Shown: positions 1-8,508, counted from the first letter of the stretch. The stretch is 64,000 nt of DNA from Sporosarcina psychrophila (GCF_001590685.1 NZ_CP014616.1:1549001-1613000), one strand, 5' to 3'. Numbers and translations: made by a program. Notes: generated by a model from the sequence alone, not told the origin.

Positions 1-534
1 CAGCGCTTGTCGGGTCTAACCGGCGTCTTCCGCTTTTCTTGTTGTCTATCTCCAGGCGCCAGCCCCTCGAGTCGCTTCGGTCTTGCAAAAAAGGCAAAGT
101 ACGCCTTTATCTACAAGACCTCCAGCGCTTGTCGGGGCTAACCGGCATCTTCCGCTTTTCTTGTTGTCTAGCTCCAGGCGCCAGCCCCTCGAGTCGCTTC
201 AGTCTTGCAGAAAAGGCAAAGAGCGCCTTTATCTTCAAGACCACCAGCGCTTGTCGGGGCTAACCGGCGTCTTCCGCTTTTCTTAGTGTCTAGACTTCAG
301 CGCCTAGCCCCTCGAGTCGCTTAGGACCTCAAGTTAAAGGCAAAGAGCGCCTTTATCTTAAGGTCCTTCAGCGCTTGTCGGGTCTCCCAAGGCGCTTCCG
401 CTTTTCTTATTGTCTAGACTTCAGACGCCAGCCCCTCGAGTCGCTTCGGTCTTGCAGAAAAGGCAAAGAGCGCCTTTATCTACAAGACCTCCAGCGCTTG
501 TCGGGGCTAACCGGCGTCTTCCGCTTTTCTTACG
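1..534. repeat. Tandem array of ~123-bp imperfectly palindromic repeats
   Basis: About 4.4 copies of a ~123-bp unit run from the window edge to position 534; the marker CAGCGCTTGTCGG recurs at 1, 123, 245, 369 and 492 (spacing 122-124). Each unit is a long dyad. An inner stem pairs GTCTTG with CAAGAC around AGGC/GCCT. An outer arm AGCCCCTCGAGTCGCTT pairs imperfectly with AGCGCTTGTCGGGGCT, flanked by GGCGCC and CCGGCGTC. The third unit (about 295-380) is the most diverged, and its inner stem changed on both sides (AGGACCT / AGGTCCT). The array may continue left of the window. It abuts the stop codon of the minus-strand gene that follows. Short open frames within it are by-products of the repeat. 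Confidence 0.9.
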
Positions 535-2668
535 TAAAACTAATTTCAAGTCTGTCGCCGCCGAAAATAGCATCGTTGAATCCGATTGGTGTGTCGTTTC
601 GAAGCAGTTTATAATTACTTGATGGGTTTTCGGGTAAACTATAATCTGTAAACGCAAAGATGTCGCCAAAAGTAATAGGACTTTCACTTAGTGATACAAA
701 ATCAAGATGATCCCCAGGTTTTACAATGGCAGATACTTCAGCACTATGCCCGTTTAAAGTAAAGGTAAGACGTGGTTTTTGAATTGTGACGGGTTCATTG
801 TTGAATAGTACTGTTAGTTTATCGAACGCCTTTTTACCTATCTCAGCTACAACTTCATCTATGGTAGGGAATGGCGGTTTTTGGGTTGTAATTCGGTCTC
901 CATCTTTCAGTACGTGCGATGGCTGCACCGAAGTCCCCATGATGAAGAACTCGTTGTTCTTTTTTTTCAAGGTGACCGTTCTTTTATTGACGGATACTGT
1001 GAAAAGATTGTCCTTTAAAAGGTCATTTCGATGTGCTTTTTCAAATACTGCCGCGACTGTCTTGGTGTGTGAAACTGTGATTTTATCACGGTCTTGTATC
1101 GATGTATCGATGCTTTTTAGAATTCCATTAATATGAATAAGGGGCTCCAATTGCACGGCAACTCCGTCCAACATTGCACTGATGGCTCTCATATCCTCAA
1201 CAAGGTCACGCACAGTCGCTATTGCGTTAGTACCATCACTGCCGGGAAGTAAGTTGATTGTATCTCCATTTTTAATGCAGTCTTTTGTACTTGCTTTTAC
1301 CCCATTTAATAGGATTGTTGAGGGGGTACCATGTTCTCCTGGTATTATTATATCATTGTCATTTACTGTTATCGTCATTCCAAGTCCGGGCATACCGTAT
1401 AGTTGACGGGCTTTAATGTTTGCTGCAAGGAGTGCATCACTGACGGTCATCTCTTTTAATTCGAAGAGTCGTAGCACCTTGTCATTTACGGACACGGACA
1501 TATAATGAATCGGCGCTCTTCTTGCTGCGATAGCGATACCGATTGGTGTGACGAGTTCTGGCGATGAAGCTATACCGGGTTCCAATGTAATTCCCGAGAG
1601 AGCATCCAACCCACGAATACCTACCCTGTTTTCGGGTAGTCCTAGGCATATACTAATTTCTTTTGTCAGCCCCGGCGTTAAACTACCGCCGCCAACAACC
1701 ATGACTGCTTTAGGGGAAACTCCATTGTTCAGGCGCTTGATTTCATCCGAAATGGATTTGGCAAGCCGATCTACAGCAGGTTTAATAATAGCGGTTACAT
1801 CACTTGAAGCAACATTATCTTCAAAGCCGAGAATGTCTGTCATGACAATTGTATCTTCTGTTGTAATACTTCTTTTTGCAGTCTCAGCAAGTTGGAAGTC
1901 AAGGAGATAATGGTTGCTGAGTGCTTCTGTAATTTCATCACCTGCAAGTGGCACCATTCCGTAAGCCACAACGGTGTTGTTATCGGTAATAGCTATATCT
2001 GATGTCCCTGCACCTATATCGACAAGCGCGACGTTTAGGCGTCTCATGGATGGTGGGATTAGGACGTTGATAGCTGCAATCGGTTCCAGTGTCAGGGCTT
2101 CCATTTCGAGTCCTGCACGTTTGAGCGCAGAAAGAAGTGATTCGACGACGACTCGAGGAAGGAATGTCGCGATGACGTCAACAGAAGCAGACCGTCCAGC
2201 CTGATCAATCAGGCTACCTATTTCATCACCTTCAAGTTTATAGTAAAGAACGGAATAACCGACACAATAATAATAGTCGTCTTTTGTCACTGTATCGGAG
2301 GACAGCAGTTTTTGCTGGGCTTGTTGGACTGCTGCAAGTTCTAAACGATTGACGTCTTCGTCAGCAATGAGGGACCTTTCTGAAATATCGATAGCCATTG
2401 ACCCTTCCGATGTTTTCAATGCACGACCTGCGGCAGCAACACTGACCCGTTTCAAAGGACCGTGCTTTTCCTCAAGAATTCCTTTGATTTCTAAAATGAC
2501 GTTTGCAACACTTAAAATGTTATGTATTTGTCCGTCAATCATTGAACGTTCCTTATGTTCAATCGAAACAAGATCAGCAACATGAAAAATACCATTGTCT
2601 TCAATCAGGATGATTCCAACGACAGAACGCGTCCCGATGTCGAGTGCAAATAGTGTAGTAGCCAGAAT
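530..2668 (-). CDS. FtsA/PilM-like actin-family ATPase with repeated C-terminal domain
   Basis: Actin-fold ATPase of the FtsA/PilM group, probably a cytosolic cell-division or membrane-associated assembly factor; the exact role is not known to me. The first ATG (2542) would delete the phosphate-1 motif. Reading upstream in frame restores LFALDIGTRSVVGI at residues 6-19, so the gene must start near 2668. The only plausible starts are ATT (2668) or CTG (2665), 7-10 nt after an AAAGG Shine-Dalgarno at 2680-2676; a TGA closes the frame at 2674. Phosphate-2 (VDIGAGTSD, about residues 216-224) and adenosine (VVGGGSLTPG, about 323-332) motifs are intact. Beyond about residue 380 lie roughly 330 residues with five loosely repeated blocks shaped like hydrophobic-NG ... 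GD-hydrophobic, suggestive of beta-grasp-like modules. It ends exactly at the repeat array. A frameshift relative to an ATG at 2675 is an alternative to a non-AUG start. Confidence 0.8.
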   Translation of the reverse strand: MLATTLFALDIGTRSVVGIILIEDNGIFHVADLVSIEHKERSMIDGQIHNILSVANVILEIKGILEEKHGPLKRVSVAAAGRALKTSEGSMAIDISERSLIADEDVNRLELAAVQQAQQKLLSSDTVTKDDYYYCVGYSVLYYKLEGDEIGSLIDQAGRSASVDVIATFLPRVVVESLLSALKRAGLEMEALTLEPIAAINVLIPPSMRRLNVALVDIGAGTSDIAITDNNTVVAYGMVPLAGDEITEALSNHYLLDFQLAETAKRSITTEDTIVMTDILGFEDNVASSDVTAIIKPAVDRLAKSISDEIKRLNNGVSPKAVMVVGGGSLTPGLTKEISICLGLPENRVGIRGLDALSGITLEPGIASSPELVTPIGIAIAARRAPIHYMSVSVNDKVLRLFELKEMTVSDALLAANIKARQLYGMPGLGMTITVNDNDIIIPGEHGTPSTILLNGVKASTKDCIKNGDTINLLPGSDGTNAIATVRDLVEDMRAISAMLDGVAVQLEPLIHINGILKSIDTSIQDRDKITVSHTKTVAAVFEKAHRNDLLKDNLFTVSVNKRTVTLKKKNNEFFIMGTSVQPSHVLKDGDRITTQKPPFPTIDEVVAEIGKKAFDKLTVLFNNEPVTIQKPRLTFTLNGHSAEVSAIVKPGDHLDFVSLSESPITFGDIFAFTDYSLPENPSSNYKLLRNDTPIGFNDAIFGGDRLEISFT

Positions 2669-2830
2669 TATTCATCCTTTCTGTCGATAAATGTCCCGTA
2701 TTTAAAAGAATAAGTAGAAATAACGTGACTTTTCAAATAGTCTTCTTTATACTTAGGTCTATTATCAAAAATGTAACATATATTCTTCTCTACTGAAAGA
2801 GAATTATATATACGGGGAGGAGACGGACAG

Positions 2831-3916
2831 ATGAGACAAAATGATTTAGATGAATTGCGCGGCCGTGTAAACGAGCTGAATGGTAAAGTTTTGGATCTTA
2901 TTAACGAAAGAACAACTGTGGTCCAAGAAATTGGTAAAGTAAAAGAAAAGCAGGGTGTTAATCGGTATGATCCGATTCGCGAACGTGAAATGCTTAACTT
3001 CTTAAAAGAATCTAACAACGGTCCGTTACCTAATGGAGTACTTGAACAGATTTTTAAAGGAATATTCATGTCTGCACTTGAGATACAAGAAGACGACCAA
3101 CGCAATGCTTTGCTTGTTTCCCGTAAGAGAAAAGCCGAAGATACGATTGTCGACATTAATGGCCATAAAATTGGGGACGGAACACCGTCATTCATTTACG
3201 GTCCATGTGCAGTCGAATCATATGAGCAGGTTTTAGCTGTTGCATTGTCCATCAAAGCAAAAGGGTTAACGATGATAAGAGGAGGAGCTTACAAACCTCG
3301 TACATCGCCATATGATTTCCAAGGTCTCGGCCTTGAAGGTTTGAAAATACTTAAACGAGTTGCTGATGAAACAGGTCTTTCAGTTGTTACGGAAATTATT
3401 ACGCCGTCACATCTCGAAGAAGCGCTTGAATATATCGATGTAGTTCAGATTGGCGCACGTAACATGCAAAACTTCGAATTGTTGAAAGAAGCTGGAATGA
3501 TTAATAAACCAGTTCTTCTAAAACGTGGACTTGCAGCGACAATCGATGAATTCATTCATGCAGCTGAATATATACTCTCTAAAGGTAATAGCCAGATCAT
3601 CCTTTGTGAACGTGGTATCCGTACATATGAACGGGCAACTCGCAACACATTAGATATCTCTGCCGTTCCAATCTTGAAGCAGGAGACGCATCTTCCGGTC
3701 TTCGTTGACGTAACACACTCAACAGGTAGAAAAGATTTGTTACTACCTACAGCGAAAGCTGCGATAGCAGTTGGGGCGGATGGCGTAATGGCTGAAGTGC
3801 ACCCAGATCCAGCTGTTGCATTATCCGATTCTGCACAACAGATGGATCTGCAACAATTTGATGAATTTTATGACGCAATTAACCAATTCATGAACACGCA
3901 CACAACAATCTCATGA
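2831..3916 (+). CDS. aroA: Bifunctional chorismate mutase / DAHP synthase
   Basis: First enzyme of the shikimate pathway, condensing phosphoenolpyruvate and erythrose-4-phosphate, with an N-terminal AroQ-type chorismate mutase domain (about residues 1-85) that senses chorismate/prephenate. The DAHP synthase barrel follows (about 105-355), with visible [26 protein letters not shown] and [10 protein letters not shown] motifs, typical of the KDO8PS-like type I-beta family. The 361-aa length fits the Bacillus fusion protein (B. subtilis AroA/AroG). ATG at 2831 follows a GGGGAGGAG Shine-Dalgarno. The gene stands alone between the divergent FtsA-like gene and ccpA and ends at a hairpin terminator. 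Confidence 0.96.
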   Translation: MRQNDLDELRGRVNELNGKVLDLINERTTVVQEIGKVKEKQGVNRYDPIREREMLNFLKESNNGPLPNGVLEQIFKGIFMSALEIQEDDQRNALLVSRKRKAEDTIVDINGHKIGDGTPSFIYGPCAVESYEQVLAVALSIKAKGLTMIRGGAYKPRTSPYDFQGLGLEGLKILKRVADETGLSVVTEIITPSHLEEALEYIDVVQIGARNMQNFELLKEAGMINKPVLLKRGLAATIDEFIHAAEYILSKGNSQIILCERGIRTYERATRNTLDISAVPILKQETHLPVFVDVTHSTGRKDLLLPTAKAAIAVGADGVMAEVHPDPAVALSDSAQQMDLQQFDEFYDAINQFMNTHTTIS

Positions 3917-3920
3917 GTAG

Positions 3921-3950
3921 ACGCCGGGCCTATAATGGTTCCGGCGTTTT
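3921..3950 (+). terminator. Intrinsic terminator of aroA
   Basis: Stem ACGCCGG / CCGGCGT with a 13-nt loop followed by TTTT, 5 nt after the aroA stop codon. Confidence 0.75.
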
Positions 3951-3960
3951 GATTACATAG

Positions 3961-4520
3961 GTCACATCTGTTGATTAAACATCTACTTGCATAATACACT
4001 GGTAAGAAAGGCTTGAAAATCATCATTTTCACTGGACCATTTCCGGCTCGCTTGCGGCGAAATAATCATGATACCTTTACCGAGGACAGGAGTGGCTAGA
4101 AATGACTTCGTCATTCTTAGCCACTCCCTTTGGGAAGGAATTGCAATTCATTCCTCCATGGTCATCTTGTCACGAATATTTCCTTTGCTGAAAAAAGACA
4201 AAACAATGGGGAAGGCCTCAGCCGCCAAAATTGTATCTTTGGAGGCTTTTCTCTAGATAAGAAGCGACTTTTTCTTTCGTCCTGAAAAGCTTTAGTGCTT
4301 TGTGTACATATGCCTTTGGGGAGCGACGGGTGAACGATAACCATACGATTACCGGAAAAATGTATATGAATGCGACTTTATGGCTTCCATATACATCAAG
4401 ATATCCCGGTAATCATATAAGAGTCATTAAACCAAAGAAATCCAAACGTAACTGTACACGAGCGCCTAGTATTTGATTGAGTTATTTACTCGTTAAATTT
4501 GGTTAATCAACACATGTGAC
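3961..4520 (-). mobile_element. MITE-like element, copy 1 (inverted, internally shortened)
   Basis: Ends are GTCACATCTGTTGATTAA (3961-3978) and TTAATCAACACATGTGAC (4503-4520), an 18-bp terminal inverted repeat with one mismatch. The interior matches the other copies on the opposite strand. It holds the hairpin at 4090-4127 (GAGTGGCTA ... TAGCCACTC), the SCC-GCCAAAATTG block near 4220-4245, the CGAAAGAA-type block near 4275, and the ATGTATATG ... CATATACAT stem near 4360-4400. No protein-coding frame with conserved character is present, so it is non-autonomous. It fills most of the aroA-ccpA gap, and its right end lies 6 bp before the ccpA -10 box. Confidence 0.8.
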
Positions 4521-4532
4521 ATAAGGTATAAT
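4503..4532 (+). promoter_or_regulatory. Candidate ccpA promoter
   Basis: A perfect TATAAT at 4527-4532 is preceded at 18 bp by TTAATC (4503-4508), which lies inside the terminal inverted repeat of the upstream repeat element. The -10 is clear; the -35 is weak and is an inference. Confidence 0.5.
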
Positions 4533-4558
4533 GAATGTATATAGAAGGAGGAATTTTA

Positions 4559-5557
4559 ATGGCTATAACGATTTACGACGTAGCCAGGGAGGCTAATGTT
4601 TCAATGGCAACGGTCTCCCGTGTCGTTAACGGCAATCAAAATGTAAAACCTGCAACGAGAAAGAAAGTTCTCGACTGCATTGAACGGCTTGGCTATCGAC
4701 CGAACGCAGTTGCGAGAGGTCTGGCTAGTAAGAAGACGACAACAATCGGAGTCATCGTTCCTGATATCTCGAAAAGTTTCTACTCGGAGCTTTCCCGTGG
4801 AATAGCGGACGTTGCGACGATGTACGAATATAATATGATCCTGTCGAACTCCGATGAGAGCACAGACCGAGAAGTAGAATTAATAGAAGACCATCTCGGT
4901 AAACAGGTGGACGGGCTCATCTTTATGAGTGATTCGATTTCTGATGAAGTTCGTGCCGGAATGTCCACAGCGAATGTTCCGATCGTTTTGGCTGGAACGT
5001 TGGACGTGGAAAAACAATTAGCAACGGTGAATATTGATTATGAAGAAGCTGCTTATGTGGCGGTCAATAAATTAATTCGAAATGGTCATACGAAAATCGT
5101 GTTTGTTTCGGGGCCATTTACAAGAGATATCAACCGTATCAGTAAAAAAGTGGGATACATGAGAGCCCTCCAAGATGCGGATATTCCAGTCGATGAGCAG
5201 TTTGTCATTGAAATGGAAGATACGTACGATGGTGCATATGAGGGCTGGAAACAAATCCGTGAATTGCAGGGTCAACCAACTGCCATCATTGCAGGAAGTG
5301 ATGCGATTGCTGTCGGTTTGTTGAATGGAATTAGGGATGGAGGACTATCTGTACCTGAAGATTACGAACTCATCTGTTTTGAACATTCAATTTTGGCAAG
5401 GGTAGTAAGACCGCAACTCACTTCTATTGTCGTTCCGCTCTATGATTTGGGTGCAGTGTCAATGCGTCTGTTGACGAAATTGATGAATGGGGAAGAGGTT
5501 GAAGAGCAACAGGTCATTTTACCTTTCCGGCTTGAAGAACGTAAATCTATGAAATGA
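4559..5557 (+). CDS. ccpA: Catabolite control protein A (LacI family)
   Basis: Global carbon catabolite regulator that, with HPr-Ser-P, binds cre sites. The LacI-type HTH is at residues 4-24 (TIYDVAREANVSMATVSRVV), followed by the hinge NAVARGLASKKT and a periplasmic-binding-like core. It is 332 aa, like B. subtilis CcpA (334). ATG 4559 is chosen because AGGAGG (4546-4551) sits 7 nt upstream; an in-frame ATG at 4535 lies before the SD. The effector-pocket segment usually reading GFDN is CFEH here, while RPQLTS and YDLGAVSMRLLTKLM are kept. The stop overlaps the start of a strong terminator. A repeat element abuts the promoter, and another lies just downstream. Confidence 0.95.
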   Translation: MAITIYDVAREANVSMATVSRVVNGNQNVKPATRKKVLDCIERLGYRPNAVARGLASKKTTTIGVIVPDISKSFYSELSRGIADVATMYEYNMILSNSDESTDREVELIEDHLGKQVDGLIFMSDSISDEVRAGMSTANVPIVLAGTLDVEKQLATVNIDYEEAAYVAVNKLIRNGHTKIVFVSGPFTRDINRISKKVGYMRALQDADIPVDEQFVIEMEDTYDGAYEGWKQIRELQGQPTAIIAGSDAIAVGLLNGIRDGGLSVPEDYELICFEHSILARVVRPQLTSIVVPLYDLGAVSMRLLTKLMNGEEVEEQQVILPFRLEERKSMK

Positions 5558-5613
5558 AAAAAGAGCAATCTTATCAATCGGATATATCCGGCTGAAGGGG
5601 ATTGCTCTTTTTG
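5557..5613 (+). terminator. Terminator of ccpA
   Basis: AAAAAGAGCAATC pairs with GATTGCTCTTTTT across a ~25-nt loop containing a second small stem. It directly follows the ccpA stop codon. Confidence 0.85.
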
Positions 5614-5632
5614 AGGAATAATACTGCTATTT

Positions 5633-6047
5633 GTCACGTCTGTTGAATAACCAAAGTAACCAGCAAGTAACTTGATCACACACTGGCTGCGACGTGTATA
5701 GTTGCATTTGGATTGCTTTGGATTGGAATTGACTTCTATTACGATTACCGGATGTCTGGATGCGTAGGGTAGTCCTTCATCCGTCGTTCTTCAACTACAT
5801 AAGTACACGAAGTGCATTTAGAGCTTTTTAGGACGAAAGAATAGCTGGCTTCTTAACTAGAGAAAAGCCGCCAAAGATGCAATTTTGGTGGCCGAAACTT
5901 TCTATAGGGTTTTCTCTTTTTTATTAAAGAAGTGTCACTTCTAGCCATACATGCCTCTCGGTAAAAATGTCACGAATATTTCGCCGAAAGCGAGCCGGAA
6001 ATGGTCCAGTGAAAATGGGGGATATCAAGCCAGTCTCACCAGACGTG
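5633..6047 (+). mobile_element. MITE-like element, copy 2 (internally deleted)
   Basis: The left end GTCACGTCTGTTGAATAACC (5633-5652) and following AAAGTAACCAG match copy 4. The middle has the GTACACGAAGTGC, GGACGAAAGAATAG and AAAGCCGCCAAAGATGCAATTTTGG-type blocks. The right part has CGCCGAAAGCGAGCCGGAAATGG and CCAGTGAAAATGGG. The right terminus is decayed, keeping CAGACGTG at 6040-6047. Relative to copy 4 the long ATGTGTAGG hairpin and most of the 61820-62060 segment are missing. The element fills the ccpA/acuC convergent gap and ends one base from the acuC stop codon. Confidence 0.8.
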
Positions 6048-6048
6048 G

Positions 6049-7215
6049 TTATTTGTCAATTTTTTCGTTGCGGATCATATGTAAGGCTCGGCTAAGCATC
6101 TGTGCATTTTTCTCGTTGATTTCATCTTTTCGTGGAATAGGTTCGTATAGTGGTACAGGATCCTCCCAAGTCGGAATAAGTGTAACGGGAGACTGCTCCT
6201 GCCACGTTGATAACCAGTCCTCTGGCAGTGGACCAGTAGGTGTAGGGATATTTTTCATCGCCAGCCAAATATGAGCCCAAGCCCTTGGGACAACGCGCCA
6301 GATATCATATCCGCCACCACCGACGGCTATCCAGCGGCCTTCGCAATATTGCTCTGCAATTTCGCGTGCAACCCGAGGGATTTCTTTATAAATATCCATT
6401 GTTCCATAAAGGTGGGTTAAGGGATCGAAATAATGCGCATCTGCACCATTTTGTGTCAAGATGACATCGGGTTTGAAAAATTCAGTCACTTCTTTTATGG
6501 CTGTTTTATAAACAGAAAGGAATGACTCATCCTCTGTAAAAGCGTCAATCGGGAAATTAAAGGAAGTCCCATAGCCAGAACCATTGCCGCGTTCGGTTAT
6601 ACTTCCGGTTCCAGGGAACAGATAACGCCCAGTTTCATGGATGGACAGTGTACAGACTGTAGGGTCATCGTAGAAGCTCCATTGAACGCCATCTCCATGA
6701 TGAGCGTCTGTATCGATATAAAGAACGCGTGCCCCGTACTTTTTTTGTAAGTACTTTATGGCAACTGAACTGTCATTATATACACAAAAGCCGGAAGCAC
6801 GTCCATGAAATCCATGATGCAGACCTCCGCCTAGGTTCAATGCATACTTAGAGCGTCCTTGCATCACTTCATCTACCGCAGTCAATGTACCGCCGACCAG
6901 CATAGCACTGGCTTCATGCATATTCGGGAAAATTGGCGTATCCTCTGTACCGATACCGTAAATGCTACCAACATCCTCAGTTAGTTCACCTTTACCAGCC
7001 TTTTTTACTATTTCAATAAATTTTTTATCATGAGCGAGAAGTAATTCTTCGTCTGTTGCCATGCGAGGGGCGATGATATCGCTATCTTGAATGGCCCCAG
7101 ATTTCTTTAAAAGGTCGAGAGTCAAGAGAATTCTTTTTTGGTTAAATGGATGTGAATCTGAAAAAGAGTATCCAAGTTGTTCTTCTGAAAAGATGAAAAC
7201 GGCATCTTTTTTCAT
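6049..7215 (-). CDS. acuC: Acetoin utilization protein AcuC (class I HDAC-like deacetylase)
   Basis: Zn-dependent deacetylase of the histone deacetylase family. In Bacillus AcuC deacetylates and so reactivates acetyl-CoA synthetase AcsA. Family landmarks are GGGLHHGFHGRASGFC (catalytic His pair), YIDTDAHHGDGVQ (Asp and His zinc ligands) and NGADAHYFDPLTHL (second Asp ligand). The length, 388 aa, fits the family. ATG at 7215 overlaps the acuB stop by four bases (ATGA), so the two are translationally coupled in an acuA-acuB-acuC operon on the minus strand, divergent from acsA. The downstream end abuts a repeat element. Confidence 0.96.
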   Translation of the reverse strand: MKKDAVFIFSEEQLGYSFSDSHPFNQKRILLTLDLLKKSGAIQDSDIIAPRMATDEELLLAHDKKFIEIVKKAGKGELTEDVGSIYGIGTEDTPIFPNMHEASAMLVGGTLTAVDEVMQGRSKYALNLGGGLHHGFHGRASGFCVYNDSSVAIKYLQKKYGARVLYIDTDAHHGDGVQWSFYDDPTVCTLSIHETGRYLFPGTGSITERGNGSGYGTSFNFPIDAFTEDESFLSVYKTAIKEVTEFFKPDVILTQNGADAHYFDPLTHLYGTMDIYKEIPRVAREIAEQYCEGRWIAVGGGGYDIWRVVPRAWAHIWLAMKNIPTPTGPLPEDWLSTWQEQSPVTLIPTWEDPVPLYEPIPRKDEINEKNAQMLSRALHMIRNEKIDK

Positions 7216-7859
7216 ACGTCAATGCCCGGGACATTTGGCCAAAGGACCTCAAATCCGCTTACCTTTAATCCCTCAATAATTTTGAGAGGATTCATTGAGT
7301 TAATCCGGATGACAAGAATTTTATTTGCTTCGTTCTCTTTATCGGGATAGACGAGCACACTCAAAACGTTTAATTTCTGCTCGTGGAAAACTTTGGATAC
7401 TTCGAAAAGGATTCCAGGTGTATTAGGAACCCGTACTTCTATTTGTGAGCCAGGTTGATGTGCGCCCGTTAATTCAATATATTTGTAAAGTAAATCCGTT
7501 TCAGTGATGATTCCAACTAATTTTTTATTGGACACTATTGGCAGTGAACCGATTTTATTATCATAAAATAGTACCGCTGCTTCTTCAACAAAGTCCATTG
7601 GATGTCCGGTAATCGGATTTTTCGTCATCACTTCAGAAAGTAAAGTATCATATGGGCTACTGTCTTTTATTTCGGAAATGGACGAGGGAACAACTTCTTT
7701 CAAGTCTCGGTCTGTCACGATGCCGACTACTATGCCATCCATAGATAGGATTGGCAAGTGGCGAATTTTTCTATCCCGCATGGCGTCAAGTGCATCTTTT
7801 ACCGTATTTTCTGGTGATAGGGTTAGAACATCTTTTATCATTATTTCTTCAATTAGCAT
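7212..7859 (-). CDS. acuB: AcuB, tandem CBS plus ACT domain protein
   Basis: The 215-aa protein has two CBS domains (about residues 5-65 and 75-135, each with a TDRDL or TETDL motif typical of adenine-nucleotide binding) and a C-terminal ACT-like region (about 140-210). It is encoded between acuA and acuC, 16 nt after acuA and overlapping acuC by 4 nt. The family is linked genetically to acetoin/acetate use, and the biochemical role of AcuB is uncertain. Start ATG 7859 follows a GGGAGG Shine-Dalgarno. Confidence 0.94.
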   Translation of the reverse strand: MLIEEIMIKDVLTLSPENTVKDALDAMRDRKIRHLPILSMDGIVVGIVTDRDLKEVVPSSISEIKDSSPYDTLLSEVMTKNPITGHPMDFVEEAAVLFYDNKIGSLPIVSNKKLVGIITETDLLYKYIELTGAHQPGSQIEVRVPNTPGILFEVSKVFHEQKLNVLSVLVYPDKENEANKILVIRINSMNPLKIIEGLKVSGFEVLWPNVPGIDV

Positions 7860-7875
7860 CTGATTTATCCTCCCT

Positions 7876-8508
7876 TCAATACATGAACCGGTTCATGAAC
7901 CGGAGACTGTCAAATTGCTGGACGGTATCTTGATTAATTCTTTTGCCGATTCGTGCCATTAGGCAATTGGCTGGGTGAGAACTTATTTCAGGATCATCGG
8001 TTGCGTAATATTCCAGACCTCCGGCATTCATCATCTTCTCCATTACTTTTCTATACTCCCAAACGTTGAGTTTCGTACCCTTCAAGTCCCAGTGCCAGTA
8101 ATATTCAGTCGTCAGGATAATATAATCTTCCATTGCATCGTCCATCATGGAAACGCGTAAAAGTGACTTGCCAACCCCGCCGGCCCTGAACTTTGGAATA
8201 ACTTCAATTGCTCCAAGTTCGATTAAATTTTCTATACTTCCTTGCGACCATCGCTCCAGAGGGTCGGGATACAAATAAGTTACGTAGCCCACAATTTCAT
8301 TTGAATCGCGAACGATTAAAATACGACCTTCTGGGAGTCCTGCAATTTCAATGAGTGCCTTGTGTTGTTGTGCGGGAGGTCTGAATGCAACAAGATCCTC
8401 GTGAAAATCAAGGCTAGCAAGGTAATCGGCAGTAATGGGCCCCTCGATAACGATGTCTCCATTCTTATGTTTTATCTCCATTGCGTTATATGTTTTTATA
8501 TGTTCCAA
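7876..8508 (-). CDS. acuA: AcuA, GNAT protein acetyltransferase acting on AcsA
   Basis: GNAT-family acetyltransferase that in B. subtilis acetylates the C-terminal catalytic Lys549 of AcsA and shuts it down. TTG at 8508 is preferred: GGAGG lies 8 nt upstream, the resulting 210-aa protein starts MEHIKTY like the B. subtilis enzyme, and the GTG at 8517 overlaps the Shine-Dalgarno. The acetyl-CoA-binding segment (RAGGVGKSLL) is at about residues 113-122, and LYPDPLERW is conserved. It is first gene of the acuABC operon, divergent from acsA across 177 bp. The C-terminus ends FDSLRFMNRFMY, with a local ATGAACCGG direct repeat in the DNA. Confidence 0.95.
   Translation of the reverse strand: MEHIKTYNAMEIKHKNGDIVIEGPITADYLASLDFHEDLVAFRPPAQQHKALIEIAGLPEGRILIVRDSNEIVGYVTYLYPDPLERWSQGSIENLIELGAIEVIPKFRAGGVGKSLLRVSMMDDAMEDYIILTTEYYWHWDLKGTKLNVWEYRKVMEKMMNAGGLEYYATDDPEISSHPANCLMARIGKRINQDTVQQFDSLRFMNRFMY

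Noticed and set aside
1..534. CRISPR array
   Set aside because: The whole ~123-bp unit is conserved; there are no short identical repeats separated by unique spacers, and no cas genes.
39..622. Several overlapping ORFs of 67-79 residues in the left-edge repeats
   Set aside because: They are created by the 123-bp repeat (multiples of ~41 codons), lack Shine-Dalgarno sites and repeat one another; not genes.
2668..3195. 175-residue minus-strand ORF opposite aroA
   Set aside because: It is antisense to the clearly coding aroA frame and has no family character.
4068..4344. Small ORFs on both strands inside copy 1 of the repeat element
   Set aside because: Not conserved in the other copies and disrupted by their deletions; the element looks noncoding.
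5951..6274. 107-residue plus-strand ORF spanning the copy 2 end and acuC
   Set aside because: Antisense to acuC and half in repeat DNA.
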